From an uncultured Pelagibacteraceae bacterium (lineage in GTDB: Bacteria; Pseudomonadota; Alphaproteobacteria; Pelagibacterales; Pelagibacteraceae), in contig CACLRF010000007.1 of the NCBI GenBank assembly GCA_902609235.1, forward strand, positions 1 through 39,872: DNA of 39,872 nt, read 5' to 3'. Each line of letters begins with the position of its first letter. Positions within the stretch are counted from its first letter, which is position 1. Shown one piece after another: positions 1 to 8,019 of this stretch. The notes beneath the pieces were generated by a model. That model saw only the letters and a list, made by a program, of their open reading frames with translations. It did not search any database and was not told the origin of the DNA. Position numbers and translations under genes: made by a program.

Positions 1-1008
1 ATGAATAATCAATCCTGTAAGTATAACCGCTGTTGTTGCACTACCAGGAATACCTAGAGCTAAAGTTGGAACCATTGCGCCACCTGTTGCTGCATTATTT
101 GCCGCTTCTGCTCCTGCAATTCCTTCTATTGATCCTTTACCAAATTCTTCTGGATTTTTTGAAAATCTCTTAGCCTCAGAATAACCAATTAAAGATGCAA
201 CTGTTCCACCTTCTGCAGGCAGTACTCCAATAAATGATCCAATCCCACTAGATCGTAATATTGTTTTCCATGTCTTTTTATAATCATCTTTACTTGGTAA
301 CTTAATTGCTTTTAAAGCAATCCTATTAAAAATTTGATTTATCAAAGTCGATTGGGTTAACATTTCACTCATTGCAAAAAGTCCAACCACTACTGGTATA
401 AATCCTATTCCTTCAGTTAATTCATTGATTCCAAAAGTAAACCGATCAATTGAAGTCATAAAATCTTTTCCAACTGTAGAAATCAATATTCCAAATGCAC
501 CTGCGATTAAATTTTTAATTGGACTACCCTCACCTATTGAAGCCAACATTGTTAAACCAAATATTGCTAAGGCAAAGTATTCTGGTTGACCAAATTCATA
601 AGCAAGTTGGGCTAACATAGGAGCAAAGAAAACTAATATAACAACACTAAAGATACCTCCAACGGTACTTGATACTGTTGCCATACCTAAAGCTCTTCCA
701 GCTTCGCCTTTTTGTGCTAAAGGATAACCATCTAAACAAGTTGCCGCTGCTGCTGGCGTTCCGGGGGTATTTATAAGTACAGCTGTTATTGCGCCGCCAT
801 AAGTTCCTGCACAATAGATGGAAGTTAATAAAACAATTGCAGATAGTGGATCTAGAGTCATTGTAAAAGGTAAGATCAATGCTCCTCCTGTTGTTGGTCC
901 TAACCCAGGTAACACTCCTAATATCAATCCAAATAAAGTTCCAAAAAATAAAATTAACAATAGTTTAGAACTAAAAAGTGGTGCCAACATTAAAAGAAAA
1001 TTATCCAT
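1..1008 (-). CDS. tctA: Tripartite tricarboxylate transporter, large permease TctA (C-terminus outside window)
   Basis: Large membrane subunit of a TctABC-type secondary transporter, which takes up organic acids with the help of a periplasmic binding protein. The frame is open from an ATG at 1008 to the window edge (336 residues seen); the family is usually near 500 residues, so about a third is missing. The sequence is strongly hydrophobic, with the glycine- and proline-rich N-terminal motif LGVLPGLGPTTGG at about residues 30-42, a second motif INTPGTPAAAATCLDGYP, and an LPAEGGTVASLIGYSEAKR block further on, all typical of TctA. The start follows directly on the TAG that ends tctB (1009-1011), so it is cotranscribed and probably translationally coupled. 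The substrate cannot be read from the sequence. Confidence 0.93.
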   Translation of the reverse strand, partial: MDNFLLMLAPLFSSKLLLILFFGTLFGLILGVLPGLGPTTGGALILPFTMTLDPLSAIVLLTSIYCAGTYGGAITAVLINTPGTPAAAATCLDGYPLAQKGEAGRALGMATVSSTVGGIFSVVILVFFAPMLAQLAYEFGQPEYFALAIFGLTMLASIGEGSPIKNLIAGAFGILISTVGKDFMTSIDRFTFGINELTEGIGFIPVVVGLFAMSEMLTQSTLINQIFNRIALKAIKLPSKDDYKKTWKTILRSSGIGSFIGVLPAEGGTVASLIGYSEAKRFSKNPEEFGKGSIEGIAGAEAANNAATGGAMVPTLALGIPGSATTAVILTGLIIH

Positions 1009-1514
1009 CTAGCTATAGTAAATGTTGGTAATTATTCCTGGGGGAAATCTTAAACCTAAAATTGTCTCAAAAAAAACAAAAACAATGATTGGAAAAATAA
1101 TTCCAACCAATAATAAATAAAATAATCTTTTTTCACCCCAATAATAACCTACAAAAATTGATAGGGCTGATATGGCTAAAAAGAAATCTAAAGTTTTGGA
1201 AACTATTACAAACAAAATAAAACTAAACAATGTTAAGAAAAATGATCTAGGTAATTTTTTTCAATTTTCCAAGGATTTTTAGTTGCTGAATAATAGACAA
1301 TTAATGTCATAGCAATTATTAAAATTAATAATGCTTTTGGAAATGTTGCTGGCTGAATTCCTCTATTTAAAATTGGAGGAACTATATCAAACGTAAAAGT
1401 TGTGAGTAATAAGATTAACGATACAAAAATAATTACAAATGAAACCTTAAATTCATCTTTAAAAAAAAAGGGCAAACTTTTGTTTGCCCTTTTTAATTTT
1501 TGTACATTTTTCAT
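1009..1514 (-). pseudogene. tctB: Small permease TctB, split by an apparent one-base frameshift
   Basis: Small, roughly four-helix membrane subunit of the TctABC transporter. Two partial frames lie end to end: codons from 1514 to a TAA at 1233-1235 (93 residues, first two helices, with the family-like GIQPATFPKALL block) and a second frame open from about 1260 to 1009 (last two helices, ending LGLRFPPGII as in TctB). The frames differ by one base, and the switch is best placed in a run of seven A on the coding strand (1255-1261): one more A would give NPWKIEK-KLPRSFF and a single protein of about 168 residues, normal for TctB. It could be a real mutation, a homopolymer sequencing or assembly error, or slippage on the A run. 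The second half alone has a TTG at 1230 as its only plausible start. Confidence 0.8.
1461..1489 (-). terminator. Rho-independent terminator downstream of tctC, inside the tctB 5' coding region
   Basis: Perfect 8-bp stem GGGCAAAC / GTTTGCCC (1470-1477 and 1482-1489) with a 4-base loop, followed on the minus strand by nine U (1461-1469). It lies 48 bases after the tctC stop, so it is placed to end the tctC message. It also covers codons 9-18 of tctB as read from the ATG at 1514, so tctB and tctA would need read-through. Seen directly; the effect on expression is inferred. Confidence 0.85.
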
Positions 1515-1525
1515 ATCAAATGTAC
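1502..1525 (-). promoter_or_regulatory. Hairpin holding the tctB start codon in its loop
   Basis: Perfect 8-bp inverted repeat GTACATTT / AAATGTAC with an 8-base loop; the loop contains the ATG of tctB (1512-1514). It sits in the tctC-tctB spacer just before the terminator at 1461-1489. It could limit ribosome access to tctB or stabilise the 3' end of the tctC message. Structure seen; function inferred. Confidence 0.5.
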
Positions 1526-1536
1526 TTTTAATTAGA

Positions 1537-2511
1537 TTAGTTAATGTAACCTAAAGCTTTAAGCTGAGCAGTCATTTCTGTAAGCATTTCTTCCATTTGC
1601 TTACCCCACTCGTCAGCACCAACTACACTTGTCTCATCAAGACCAATTTCTGTTAAGAAATTTTTGTAGTAGTTGTGGCTCATAGCTTTCATCATACCAG
1701 CTTCTAATTGTTTTACTCTGTCTGCTGGAGCACCTTTTTTAGTTACAAATCCTCTAACAGTAGATAAGGAAACAGGTATTCCTAATTCTTTAGCTGTTGG
1801 AGAATCTCCAATTTTAGCCATTCTTTCATTTGCCAATACAACTGATACACAAAGTTTACCTTCATTAATTTCAGTTAATGCTTCACCTAAGTTTAAAACA
1901 CCCACATCAATATCTCCTTTGATAAGGTTAGTTTTAATTGGTGCAACACCTTTGTATGCAACAATAGTTGGGTCTTTTAATCCACCTTTTTTTGTAAATG
2001 CGATTGCACTAACATCATCAATACCACCAGTATGAGTAGTTCCGTATTTTAGTGATTTTGATTTTTGTGTGCTAATAAACTTTTTAGCATCTTTAATGTC
2101 TGCTTTACAATTAACAACAAACAATTGAGGATCATCAGTTCCTCTAGCAAGTGGTTGCATATCACTTAACTTAACTTTGGTTTTACCTAAAGCCATTGAT
2201 ACAGCATGACCTGTAGTCCAAGTTAAAGTGTGATTCCCATCAGCTGGTAAAGACATCATGTAATCCATAGATGTTGCTCCTCCACCACCTTTTTTGTTTA
2301 CTAATTGCATATCCTGCTTAAGGACTCTTCTTGCTCTTAATAACATCATTCTAGTAGTAACGTCAGTTCCACCACCAAAACCAGCATGAGTAATTGCTTG
2401 AATCGGATGACCATCAGCTTTAGCTGAAGTGATCATTAATGGAAGAGCTACAACAAAAAATTCTGTTACTAAAAAAGCAGCTGCTAAAAATAGTTTAAAG
2501 CTTTTTTTCAT
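1537..2511 (-). CDS. tctC: Tripartite tricarboxylate transporter, periplasmic substrate-binding protein TctC
   Basis: Periplasmic receptor of the TctABC transporter, 324 residues, normal for the TctC/BugT family. Residues 1-33 form a signal peptide: MKKSFK, a long hydrophobic stretch, then a likely cleavage after TSAKA. The mature protein begins HPIQAITHAGFGGGTDVTTRM, matching the family's N-terminal phosphate/carboxylate-binding loop, and carries the middle VAYKGVAPIKTNLIKGDIDVG block expected in Bug proteins. The ATG at 2511 is preceded by AAAGAGGG (2517-2524), a strong ribosome binding site. It is the first gene of tctCBA, with its own terminator at 1461-1489, so the receptor is probably made in excess over the permease. 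The ligand is unknown; neighbouring sugar-acid enzymes make a hydroxylated carboxylate plausible. Confidence 0.93.
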   Translation of the reverse strand: MKKSFKLFLAAAFLVTEFFVVALPLMITSAKADGHPIQAITHAGFGGGTDVTTRMMLLRARRVLKQDMQLVNKKGGGGATSMDYMMSLPADGNHTLTWTTGHAVSMALGKTKVKLSDMQPLARGTDDPQLFVVNCKADIKDAKKFISTQKSKSLKYGTTHTGGIDDVSAIAFTKKGGLKDPTIVAYKGVAPIKTNLIKGDIDVGVLNLGEALTEINEGKLCVSVVLANERMAKIGDSPTAKELGIPVSLSTVRGFVTKKGAPADRVKQLEAGMMKAMSHNYYKNFLTEIGLDETSVVGADEWGKQMEEMLTEMTAQLKALGYIN

Positions 2512-2580
2512 TATTTCCCTCTTTAGTTAATTTATAAATGAAGATATAAACATAGACTGATACAAACCGTAAAGAAAAAA

Positions 2581-3576
2581 ATGTCTCAAAAAAAAATTAT
2601 TATTGCTGTCCTTCTAGGTGATCCTTCTGGTATCGGCCCAGAACTAATATCTAAATTACTAAAAGAAGATATTACAAAAAAAGCAAATCTAGTTGTAATT
2701 GGTGAAAAAAATATTTTAGAAAGCGGAAATAAGATTTCTGGCAAATCAACTAAATTAAATTTTGTTGATAGTTTCGAAAAAATCAATTTTGACAAGTACA
2801 ATAAGTTTTTTTTAGATATTTCTCAAGGCAAAAATCTTCAATATAATTTATCAGAATGTTCAAAAGAATCAGGAGAAAGTGTATTATCTGCATTGAACCT
2901 TGCGCTTGAACTTGCGAAAGAAAATAAAATTCACGCAATAAACTTTGGTCCGTTTAATAAAACAAGTTTAGTTTTAGGAGGGAACAAACATTCAGATGAA
3001 CTTCATTTGATGGCTGAAAAATTAAAAGTGAAAGATTTCTTTTGTGAATTCAACGTCATTGATAACTTTTGGACAGCAAGAGTTACATCGCATATTCCAA
3101 TTAAAGATGTTCCTAGCCAAATTAAAAGAGGTAGAATTCTACTACCTATAAAACTTATTGATGAAGCTATGAAATTAAATGGAATAAAAAATCCTAGAGT
3201 TGCAGTTCAGGCTCTAAATCCACATGCTGAATTTGGAACTGAAGAAAAAAATGAAATTATCCCAGCAATTGAGGACGCAAAAAAACTTGGAATAAATGCT
3301 GATGGTCCTTTACCTTGTGACACATCATTTATTACAGCTTATAAAAATAAAAATCATGATTGTATTGTTGGAATGTATCATGATGCCTTGCAATCAGGTC
3401 TAAAGGCGTTTGGATTTGATAGAGGAGTAACTGTCCAAGGAGGTTTGCCTATACCAATAACCACTCCTGCACATGGTACAGCCTTTGATATAGCTGGTCA
3501 AAATAAAGCAAACTTAGAACCTACTTTGAATTCATTCAAAATTGCATTAACAATGGCTGAAAATAAAAATAAATAA
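2581..3576 (+). CDS. PdxA-family NAD-dependent dehydrogenase, probably catabolic (PdxA2-like)
   Basis: Member of the PdxA family, 331 residues, full length. PdxA itself oxidises 4-hydroxythreonine 4-phosphate in vitamin B6 synthesis; PdxA2 paralogues act on 4-phosphoerythronate or threonate in sugar-acid breakdown. Visible: GDPSGIGPE at residues 13-21, and the three metal-binding histidines expected for the family at H171 ([10 protein letters not shown]), H215 (NPHAEFG) and H267 (MYHD). Two conserved spots differ from classical Pdx[10 protein letters not shown] where PdxA has MYHDQGLPV, and TPAHGTAFD where it has DHGTALD. With the overlapping dehydratase gene downstream (shared base at 3576) and the divergent TctC gene upstream, a catabolic role is more likely than B6 synthesis. 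No DUF1537 kinase is in the window to supply a phosphorylated acid, so the substrate is open. Confidence 0.8.
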   Translation: MSQKKIIIAVLLGDPSGIGPELISKLLKEDITKKANLVVIGEKNILESGNKISGKSTKLNFVDSFEKINFDKYNKFFLDISQGKNLQYNLSECSKESGESVLSALNLALELAKENKIHAINFGPFNKTSLVLGGNKHSDELHLMAEKLKVKDFFCEFNVIDNFWTARVTSHIPIKDVPSQIKRGRILLPIKLIDEAMKLNGIKNPRVAVQALNPHAEFGTEEKNEIIPAIEDAKKLGINADGPLPCDTSFITAYKNKNHDCIVGMYHDALQSGLKAFGFDRGVTVQGGLPIPITTPAHGTAFDIAGQNKANLEPTLNSFKIALTMAENKNK

Positions 3577-4751
3577 TGACTAAAATTAAAAATATTAAAA
3601 CTAAAGTTTATCAGTGGAATGGTAAAACTGTTCCTCCTCAAAATAATTTTTGTACAAATGCTTCCGATATTCTTTTTGAAAAATCAGATGCTATGGGATC
3701 TTTTAGATTTCATGAATGGTTAATTTGTGAAATTGAAACTGATGATGGAATAATTGGGATTGGTAATGCAGCATTAGCACCACAAGTTACTAAAAAAATC
3801 ATTGATACATATTTAAAACCTTTGGTAATTGGGGAAGATCCTTTTGATTATGCTTATCTTTGGGAAAAAATGTATAGAAGAACTCATGCTTGGGGGCGAA
3901 GAGGAGTTGGTATGGTTGCAATTTCTGCAATCGATATTGCACTGTGGGATATTATGGGAAAAATTACTAAAAAACCTGTTTTCAAATTATTAGGTGGAAG
4001 AACTAAAGAAAAAATTCCTGTTTATGCCTCTAAACTTTACAGTCAACCAATTAAAGATCTTCAAAAAGAGGCTGAAAGTTACGTTAAACAAGGTTTCAAA
4101 ATGTTTAAAATGAGGTTTGGCTGGGGTCCTAAAGATGGGCCTGATGGTATAAAAAAAAATATAGAACTTGCTGCTGCAGTAAGAGAGGTAATTGGCGAAA
4201 ATACTGATCTCATGATGGAATGTTACATGGGATGGAATTTAGATTACACAAAAAGAATAATTCCTAAACTTATGAAGTTTAATCCAAGATGGCTAGAGGA
4301 ACCAGTTGTTGCAGATGATATCTATGGATATGCTGAATTAAATAATATGAACATGATACCCATTTCTGGTGGTGAGCATGAATTTAATTTATTTGGTTTT
4401 AAACAATTGTTAGACTTAAAAGCTGTAAGCTATATCCAATATGACAATAATAGAGTTGGTGGGTTTACTATTGCACAAAAAATTAATGCACTAGCCGAAG
4501 CTTATCAGATACCCGTTATTCCTCACGCAGGTCAAATGCATAATTATCATTTAACGATGTCTAATTTTAATTGTCCTATTTCTGAATTTTTTCCAGTAAA
4601 TGATGTTGAAATAGGAAATGAACTTTTTTATTATATCTTTAATGGAGATCCTGCGCCAAAAGATGGTTATATTAATTTAGACGATAATATTCCAGGTTTA
4701 GGTTTATCAATTAAAGATAAATATAAATCTGATTTTAATATTATTGAATAA
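3576..4751 (+). CDS. Enolase-superfamily sugar-acid dehydratase, L-rhamnonate dehydratase (RhmD)-like
   Basis: Mandelate racemase/muconate lactonizing fold enzyme, 391 residues. Such enzymes abstract a proton alpha to a carboxylate and eliminate water, giving 2-keto-3-deoxy sugar acids. Metal ligands sit at the expected spacing: E215 (LMMECYMGW), E241 (WLEEPV) and E267 (GGEHE); H317 ([10 protein letters not shown]) is the likely catalytic base. The [12 protein letters not shown] segment before the first ligand and the [18 protein letters not shown] helix recall L-rhamnonate dehydratase. E rather than D as the first ligand and HAGQ in place of HGSS set it apart from the E. coli enzyme, so the substrate could be another aldonate. 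It overlaps the PdxA-like gene by one base. An aldolase suited to its product lies at 25193-25984. Confidence 0.82.
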   Translation: MTKIKNIKTKVYQWNGKTVPPQNNFCTNASDILFEKSDAMGSFRFHEWLICEIETDDGIIGIGNAALAPQVTKKIIDTYLKPLVIGEDPFDYAYLWEKMYRRTHAWGRRGVGMVAISAIDIALWDIMGKITKKPVFKLLGGRTKEKIPVYASKLYSQPIKDLQKEAESYVKQGFKMFKMRFGWGPKDGPDGIKKNIELAAAVREVIGENTDLMMECYMGWNLDYTKRIIPKLMKFNPRWLEEPVVADDIYGYAELNNMNMIPISGGEHEFNLFGFKQLLDLKAVSYIQYDNNRVGGFTIAQKINALAEAYQIPVIPHAGQMHNYHLTMSNFNCPISEFFPVNDVEIGNELFYYIFNGDPAPKDGYINLDDNIPGLGLSIKDKYKSDFNIIE

Positions 4752-4755
4752 ATTT

Positions 4756-5517
4756 TTATATTAAGCCTGCATCTACAACAAAATTCTGTTTTGTTGAACC
4801 TGAAGAAACATCGGATGCTAAATATAAGACTATTTTTGAAACATCCTCAGGTAAGAGTTGTTTTTTTAAAGCCTGGTTTTTCAATATTTCCTTTTTAAAT
4901 TTTGGGTTAAGCCATAACTTCGATTGTCTTTCGGTAGCAATAGAACCAGGGGAAATTGAATTAATTCTTATATTGTATTTTCCCAAATCCCTCGCCAAAG
5001 ATCTTGTTAAACCGTGAATACCAGCCTTTGCAGTGCTATAAGCTGGAAACATAACTGCACCTCTAACCCAACTAACTGACCCTAAATTAATTATTGATCC
5101 ACCTTTTTTTTTTATCATACTTTTTTTAACTGCTTGTATTGCAAACAAATAATGCTTTAAATTAATCGCCATTCTATCATCCCAATATTTTTCTGTAATT
5201 TTCTCTAAACTATGTCTTTGGTCGTTAGAAGCGTTATTAACTAAAATATCAATAGGACCCTGTTTATTTATAATCTTTAAAATTGATGATTTGTATTGTT
5301 TAATATTTTTAATATTACATTCTACAAATGAAGGTGTTTTATATTTTTTCTTTTTAATTTTGTTTATAGTTTTTTTTGCTTCATTTTTATTTATATCAAA
5401 AAAATAAACTTCAGCTCCTTGCTCACAAAGGTGTTCGACAATTGATGATCCTATACCCGAAGCTCCACCAGAAACTAAAGCTCTTTTATTTTTAAGATCA
5501 AAATATTCTGTTTTCAT
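4756..5517 (-). CDS. Short-chain dehydrogenase/reductase, probable sugar or polyol dehydrogenase
   Basis: Classical SDR of 253 residues. Visible: the nucleotide-binding GGASGIG at residues 17-23, NNAS at 94-97, and the catalytic set S147, Y160 and K164 (YSTAK). D41 after the second beta strand (YFFDIN) favours NAD over NADP. The SPGSIATE motif and a FVVDAGLI C-terminal end are usual for sugar 1-dehydrogenases and 3-ketoacyl reductase-like SDRs. It is the last gene of the minus-strand train, 14 bases after ribokinase, and ends four bases from the convergent dehydratase gene. With FucU and the RhmD-like dehydratase next door, oxidation of a deoxy-sugar such as fucose or rhamnose is a reasonable guess, but the sequence does not fix the substrate. 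Confidence 0.85.
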   Translation of the reverse strand: MKTEYFDLKNKRALVSGGASGIGSSIVEHLCEQGAEVYFFDINKNEAKKTINKIKKKKYKTPSFVECNIKNIKQYKSSILKIINKQGPIDILVNNASNDQRHSLEKITEKYWDDRMAINLKHYLFAIQAVKKSMIKKKGGSIINLGSVSWVRGAVMFPAYSTAKAGIHGLTRSLARDLGKYNIRINSISPGSIATERQSKLWLNPKFKKEILKNQALKKQLLPEDVSKIVLYLASDVSSGSTKQNFVVDAGLI

Positions 5518-5531
5518 TTTTGGAAATAGTA

Positions 5532-6446
5532 TTAATAATTATTCAAATCTTCCATTGATGGCATTGAGGCTGCTGCACCTTGTTTTGTAGTTGAAATTGC
5601 TCCTACCTTATTCGCAAAAGTGAGTACTTCTTTAATATCTAAATCTTTTGATAACCCAACAGCTAAAGCACCGTTGAAAGCATCTCCTGCACCAGTAGTA
5701 TCAACGACTGGTTCTTTAAGTTTAAATGCATTAATGAAAAAATTTTCTTTATCATTTGCAAAATAACATCCTTTTTCACCTAAAGTTATAACTATGTTTT
5801 TTATACCTTTTTTTAAAAACTCCTCTGAGGCAATTTTTATATCTTTTTCAGTTTCAATTTTTTTATTTAAATAAAATTCAGCCTCAGTTTCATTGGGTGT
5901 AAAAAAATCAATTAATTTAAAATCATCATCATTAATCTTACATGCAGGTGCTGGATTTAATATTGTAATTAATTTATTTTCTTTAGCTTTCTTCAATGCA
6001 TATTTCGTAACATCATATGGTGTTTCCAGTTGTGTTAAAAATATATCTGTATTTGCAATAAAATTTAAATTTTTTTCAATATCATCATTGGTTAGTGTTC
6101 CAGCAGCACCTGGTATAATATTTATTGCGTTGTCTCCTGTTTTTTCATTGACCATTATTCCTGCAACTCCAGTTGAGTGATTTTTATCTTGAATAATAGA
6201 AGCAATATCCATGCCCAATGAATTGTATAAATTTAAAGCCATCTCACCATTTTTGTCATTACCTATTTTTGTTATAAAATTTACTTTCCCGTTTAATTTA
6301 GCTGCAGCTATTGCTTGATTTGATCCTTTTCCACCTGGTCCAACAATGTGATGTGAACCTAGAATTGTTTGACCTTTTTCAGGGATCGTATTAGCTATAA
6401 AGCAAAGGTCTGCTACGAATACACCAAATACTGATATGGTTTTCAT
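5532..6446 (-). CDS. rbsK: Ribokinase (PfkB family)
   Basis: Phosphorylates ribose, or a close relative, at the 5 position with ATP after uptake; cytoplasmic. It is 304 residues, as usual. PfkB signature 1 region GPGGKGSNQ is at residues 37-45; signature 2 DTTGAGDAFNGAL begins at D249, with D255 as catalytic base; N-terminal VFGVFVADL matches ribokinase. The start at 6446 is supported by the N-terminal strand beginning MKTISVFG. It lies three bases after fucU and downstream of the sugar ABC transporter, an arrangement like rbsACBDK. The specificity could extend to deoxyribose or another pentose. Confidence 0.9.
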   Translation of the reverse strand: MKTISVFGVFVADLCFIANTIPEKGQTILGSHHIVGPGGKGSNQAIAAAKLNGKVNFITKIGNDKNGEMALNLYNSLGMDIASIIQDKNHSTGVAGIMVNEKTGDNAINIIPGAAGTLTNDDIEKNLNFIANTDIFLTQLETPYDVTKYALKKAKENKLITILNPAPACKINDDDFKLIDFFTPNETEAEFYLNKKIETEKDIKIASEEFLKKGIKNIVITLGEKGCYFANDKENFFINAFKLKEPVVDTTGAGDAFNGALAVGLSKDLDIKEVLTFANKVGAISTTKQGAAASMPSMEDLNNY

Positions 6447-6449
6447 TTT

Positions 6450-6911
6450 TTAAGTCCAAACGTTTCCGTCAGGTAAAATGACTCCTTTGGTAAGTATAAA
6501 ACAACCAAACGGTCTTGCATCTGTTGTGGTAACTATACAATAAGCTTTCTTGGCCTCTTCATAAAATTCTTGTCTTGAAATTGATCCTACATTCCAATTT
6601 TCGCCAGAGACTTTTTTTACAATATCAATAAATTCTTTATGAGTTTCAGTTAACTCTTCAGGTTTGTCATCTACTTCCATCCTTAAAGCTGGAGACCCTC
6701 CCTTTGAATTAATAAAACTATCAAGCGGAAAAACTGAAAGTATCGCTGAAGCTGCTTCTTTAATCCCTACTCCATCTAATCTAATTACTTTTTCATTAGT
6801 GGTATTTGCCGGAAAATTAGCATCAGCTAATATTAGTTTTTCACCATGACCCATAGATCTTAAATGAAAAAGTAAATCAGGGCTTAAAACTGGATCTATC
6901 TTAATAAGCAT
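6450..6911 (-). CDS. fucU: RbsD/FucU family sugar mutarotase
   Basis: Small cytoplasmic enzyme that interconverts anomers of free sugars (fucose in FucU; ribose ring forms in RbsD). It is 153 residues, closer to FucU length than to RbsD. Visible family features: SPDLLFHLRSMGHGEKLILADANFP with the conserved GHG-x4-ADANFP core at residues 17-29, the substrate-contact RQEFYEEAKKAYCIV block, and a C-terminal GCFILTKGVI strand. It starts 18 bases beyond the terminator that follows the binding-protein gene, with no clear Shine-Dalgarno, so it depends on read-through or an unseen promoter. It feeds ribokinase or the SDR downstream. FucU is chosen over RbsD on the N-terminal sequence; the sugar is not certain. 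Confidence 0.82.
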   Translation of the reverse strand: MLIKIDPVLSPDLLFHLRSMGHGEKLILADANFPANTTNEKVIRLDGVGIKEAASAILSVFPLDSFINSKGGSPALRMEVDDKPEELTETHKEFIDIVKKVSGENWNVGSISRQEFYEEAKKAYCIVTTTDARPFGCFILTKGVILPDGNVWT

Positions 6912-6928
6912 AAATTATTATATTACAT

Positions 6929-6958
6929 AAAAAAAAAGGGTGGAATTAAATTCCACCC
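6929..6958 (-). terminator. Rho-independent terminator after the sugar-binding protein gene
   Basis: Stem GGGTGGAA / TTCCACCC (6938-6945 and 6951-6958), extendable by one pair, then nine U on the minus strand (6929-6937). It lies 26 bases after the binding-protein stop and just before fucU, so it splits transporter receptor from metabolic genes. It is strong by eye. Confidence 0.88.
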
Positions 6959-6983
6959 TTTTTTTAAAGTATATATCTATCGA

Positions 6984-7907
6984 TTATTTAAAATCGTTAG
7001 CGTTTTCTTTTGTTACTAATTGTGTTCCTGTATCAATGTTTGGATCAATACTTCCACCATTAGCTAATTCTAGAGCATATTTAACTCCATATGCGCCCAT
7101 GTTGTAAGAAAACTGTGCAATTGTTGCAGTCATTTCTCCTTTTAAGATACTCGTAGCTGCATCTGGAGTAGCATCAAAACCTACAACAACAACATTATTC
7201 ATATCTGCATCTTTTAGAGCTTGCATAGCGCCTAAGCCCATATTATCGTTTGATGCAAATATTGCTTTGATGTTTGGATTTTTTAAGATGATTGACTCCG
7301 TTACAGATCTCCCTTTTGCAGTATCCCACTCAGCAGTTTGAGTTGCTACAATATTTAGACCACAATTTTTGAAACCTTTAATTGCACCGTCTCTTCTAAG
7401 CAAAGCTGTAGATTGAGATTCAATACCAGTTAAAATTGCTACATCTGAACCTTTTGGAGTTTTGTCACAAATAAATTTAGCAGCTAACTCTGCACCATTC
7501 ATGTTGTTCGTTCCAATAAAAGTTACTCCTTCATTAATTCCTTTTGTATCCACGAATACAACTGGAACACCACTTTTAATCGCATCATCTACAATTGGAG
7601 CAAAAGCATTTGGATCTCCTGGCGCTAAAGCTATTGCATCAACACCTTTTGCAAGTTGATCCTCTACTTGGTTAATCTGAGCTTGTACATCACCTTCTTG
7701 CGGTGGTGCAACCAAAACTAAATCAACACCTAATTTTGCTGCTTCTTCCTTAGCTCCTTTTTCTACAGATGCCCAAAAAGGATTACCTGATCCAGGTCCT
7801 TTAATGCTGAATAATATTTTTTTTCCAGCAAATGCCCCTGTTGAAAAACTTGCTAATAGAAAAACAGAAGTAATAATTATACTAATTAATTTTGTTAAGT
7901 TTTTCAT
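6984..7907 (-). CDS. Sugar ABC transporter periplasmic binding protein (RbsB/FrcB type)
   Basis: Periplasmic-binding-protein-1-like receptor of a CUT2 sugar ABC transporter, 307 residues. A signal peptide covers residues 1-27 (MKNLTKLISIIIT..., cleavage near STGAFAG). The mature chain has the RbsB pattern: KGPGSGNPFWASVEKGAKEE, a QINQVEDQLAKGVDAIALAPGDP helix, VVFVDTKG, FIGTNNMNGAELAAKF, FASNDNMGLGAMQAL and VVVGFDATPDA. The ATG at 7907 has AAGGGG (7914-7919) upstream, a strong ribosome binding site. It is set off by a hairpin upstream (7967-7986) and a terminator downstream, so it may be made at higher level than permease and ATPase. Ribose, fructose, a deoxy-sugar or myo-inositol are all possible ligands given the neighbours. 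Confidence 0.9.
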   Translation of the reverse strand: MKNLTKLISIIITSVFLLASFSTGAFAGKKILFSIKGPGSGNPFWASVEKGAKEEAAKLGVDLVLVAPPQEGDVQAQINQVEDQLAKGVDAIALAPGDPNAFAPIVDDAIKSGVPVVFVDTKGINEGVTFIGTNNMNGAELAAKFICDKTPKGSDVAILTGIESQSTALLRRDGAIKGFKNCGLNIVATQTAEWDTAKGRSVTESIILKNPNIKAIFASNDNMGLGAMQALKDADMNNVVVVGFDATPDAATSILKGEMTATIAQFSYNMGAYGVKYALELANGGSIDPNIDTGTQLVTKENANDFK

Positions 7908-7955
7908 ATATTTCCCCTTAGTTGTTTTTTTAAAATCAAATTTAATCGAAATTTT

Positions 7956-7986
7956 AAAAAAAATTCAACTGTTAATAAGAACAGTT
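7956..7986 (-). promoter_or_regulatory. Inverted repeat with U tract between permease and binding-protein genes
   Basis: Perfect 7-bp arms AACTGTT / AACAGTT (7967-7973, 7980-7986) with a 6-base loop, then GAA and eight U on the minus strand (7956-7963). It lies in a 112-base gap, the only long gap inside this ABC gene group besides the terminator. It may be a weak terminator or message stabiliser after the permease, or a protein-binding dyad. The rest of the gap (7908-8019) is AT-rich, with the binding-protein ribosome binding site at 7914-7919. Confidence 0.5.
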
Positions 7987-8019
7987 CTAAATAAGATTAA
8001 AACAACTAATGCGTGTAAA

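Noticed and set aside
1673..2035. Open frame of 120 codons opposite tctC
   Set aside because: Antisense shadow; no start signal and no family pattern.
2512..2580. Promoter pair in the tctC/pdxA-like divergent gap
   Set aside because: Several weak -35 and -10 look-alikes exist (for example TTTACG with a 17-base gap to TTTATA on the minus strand), but none stands out in such AT-rich DNA.
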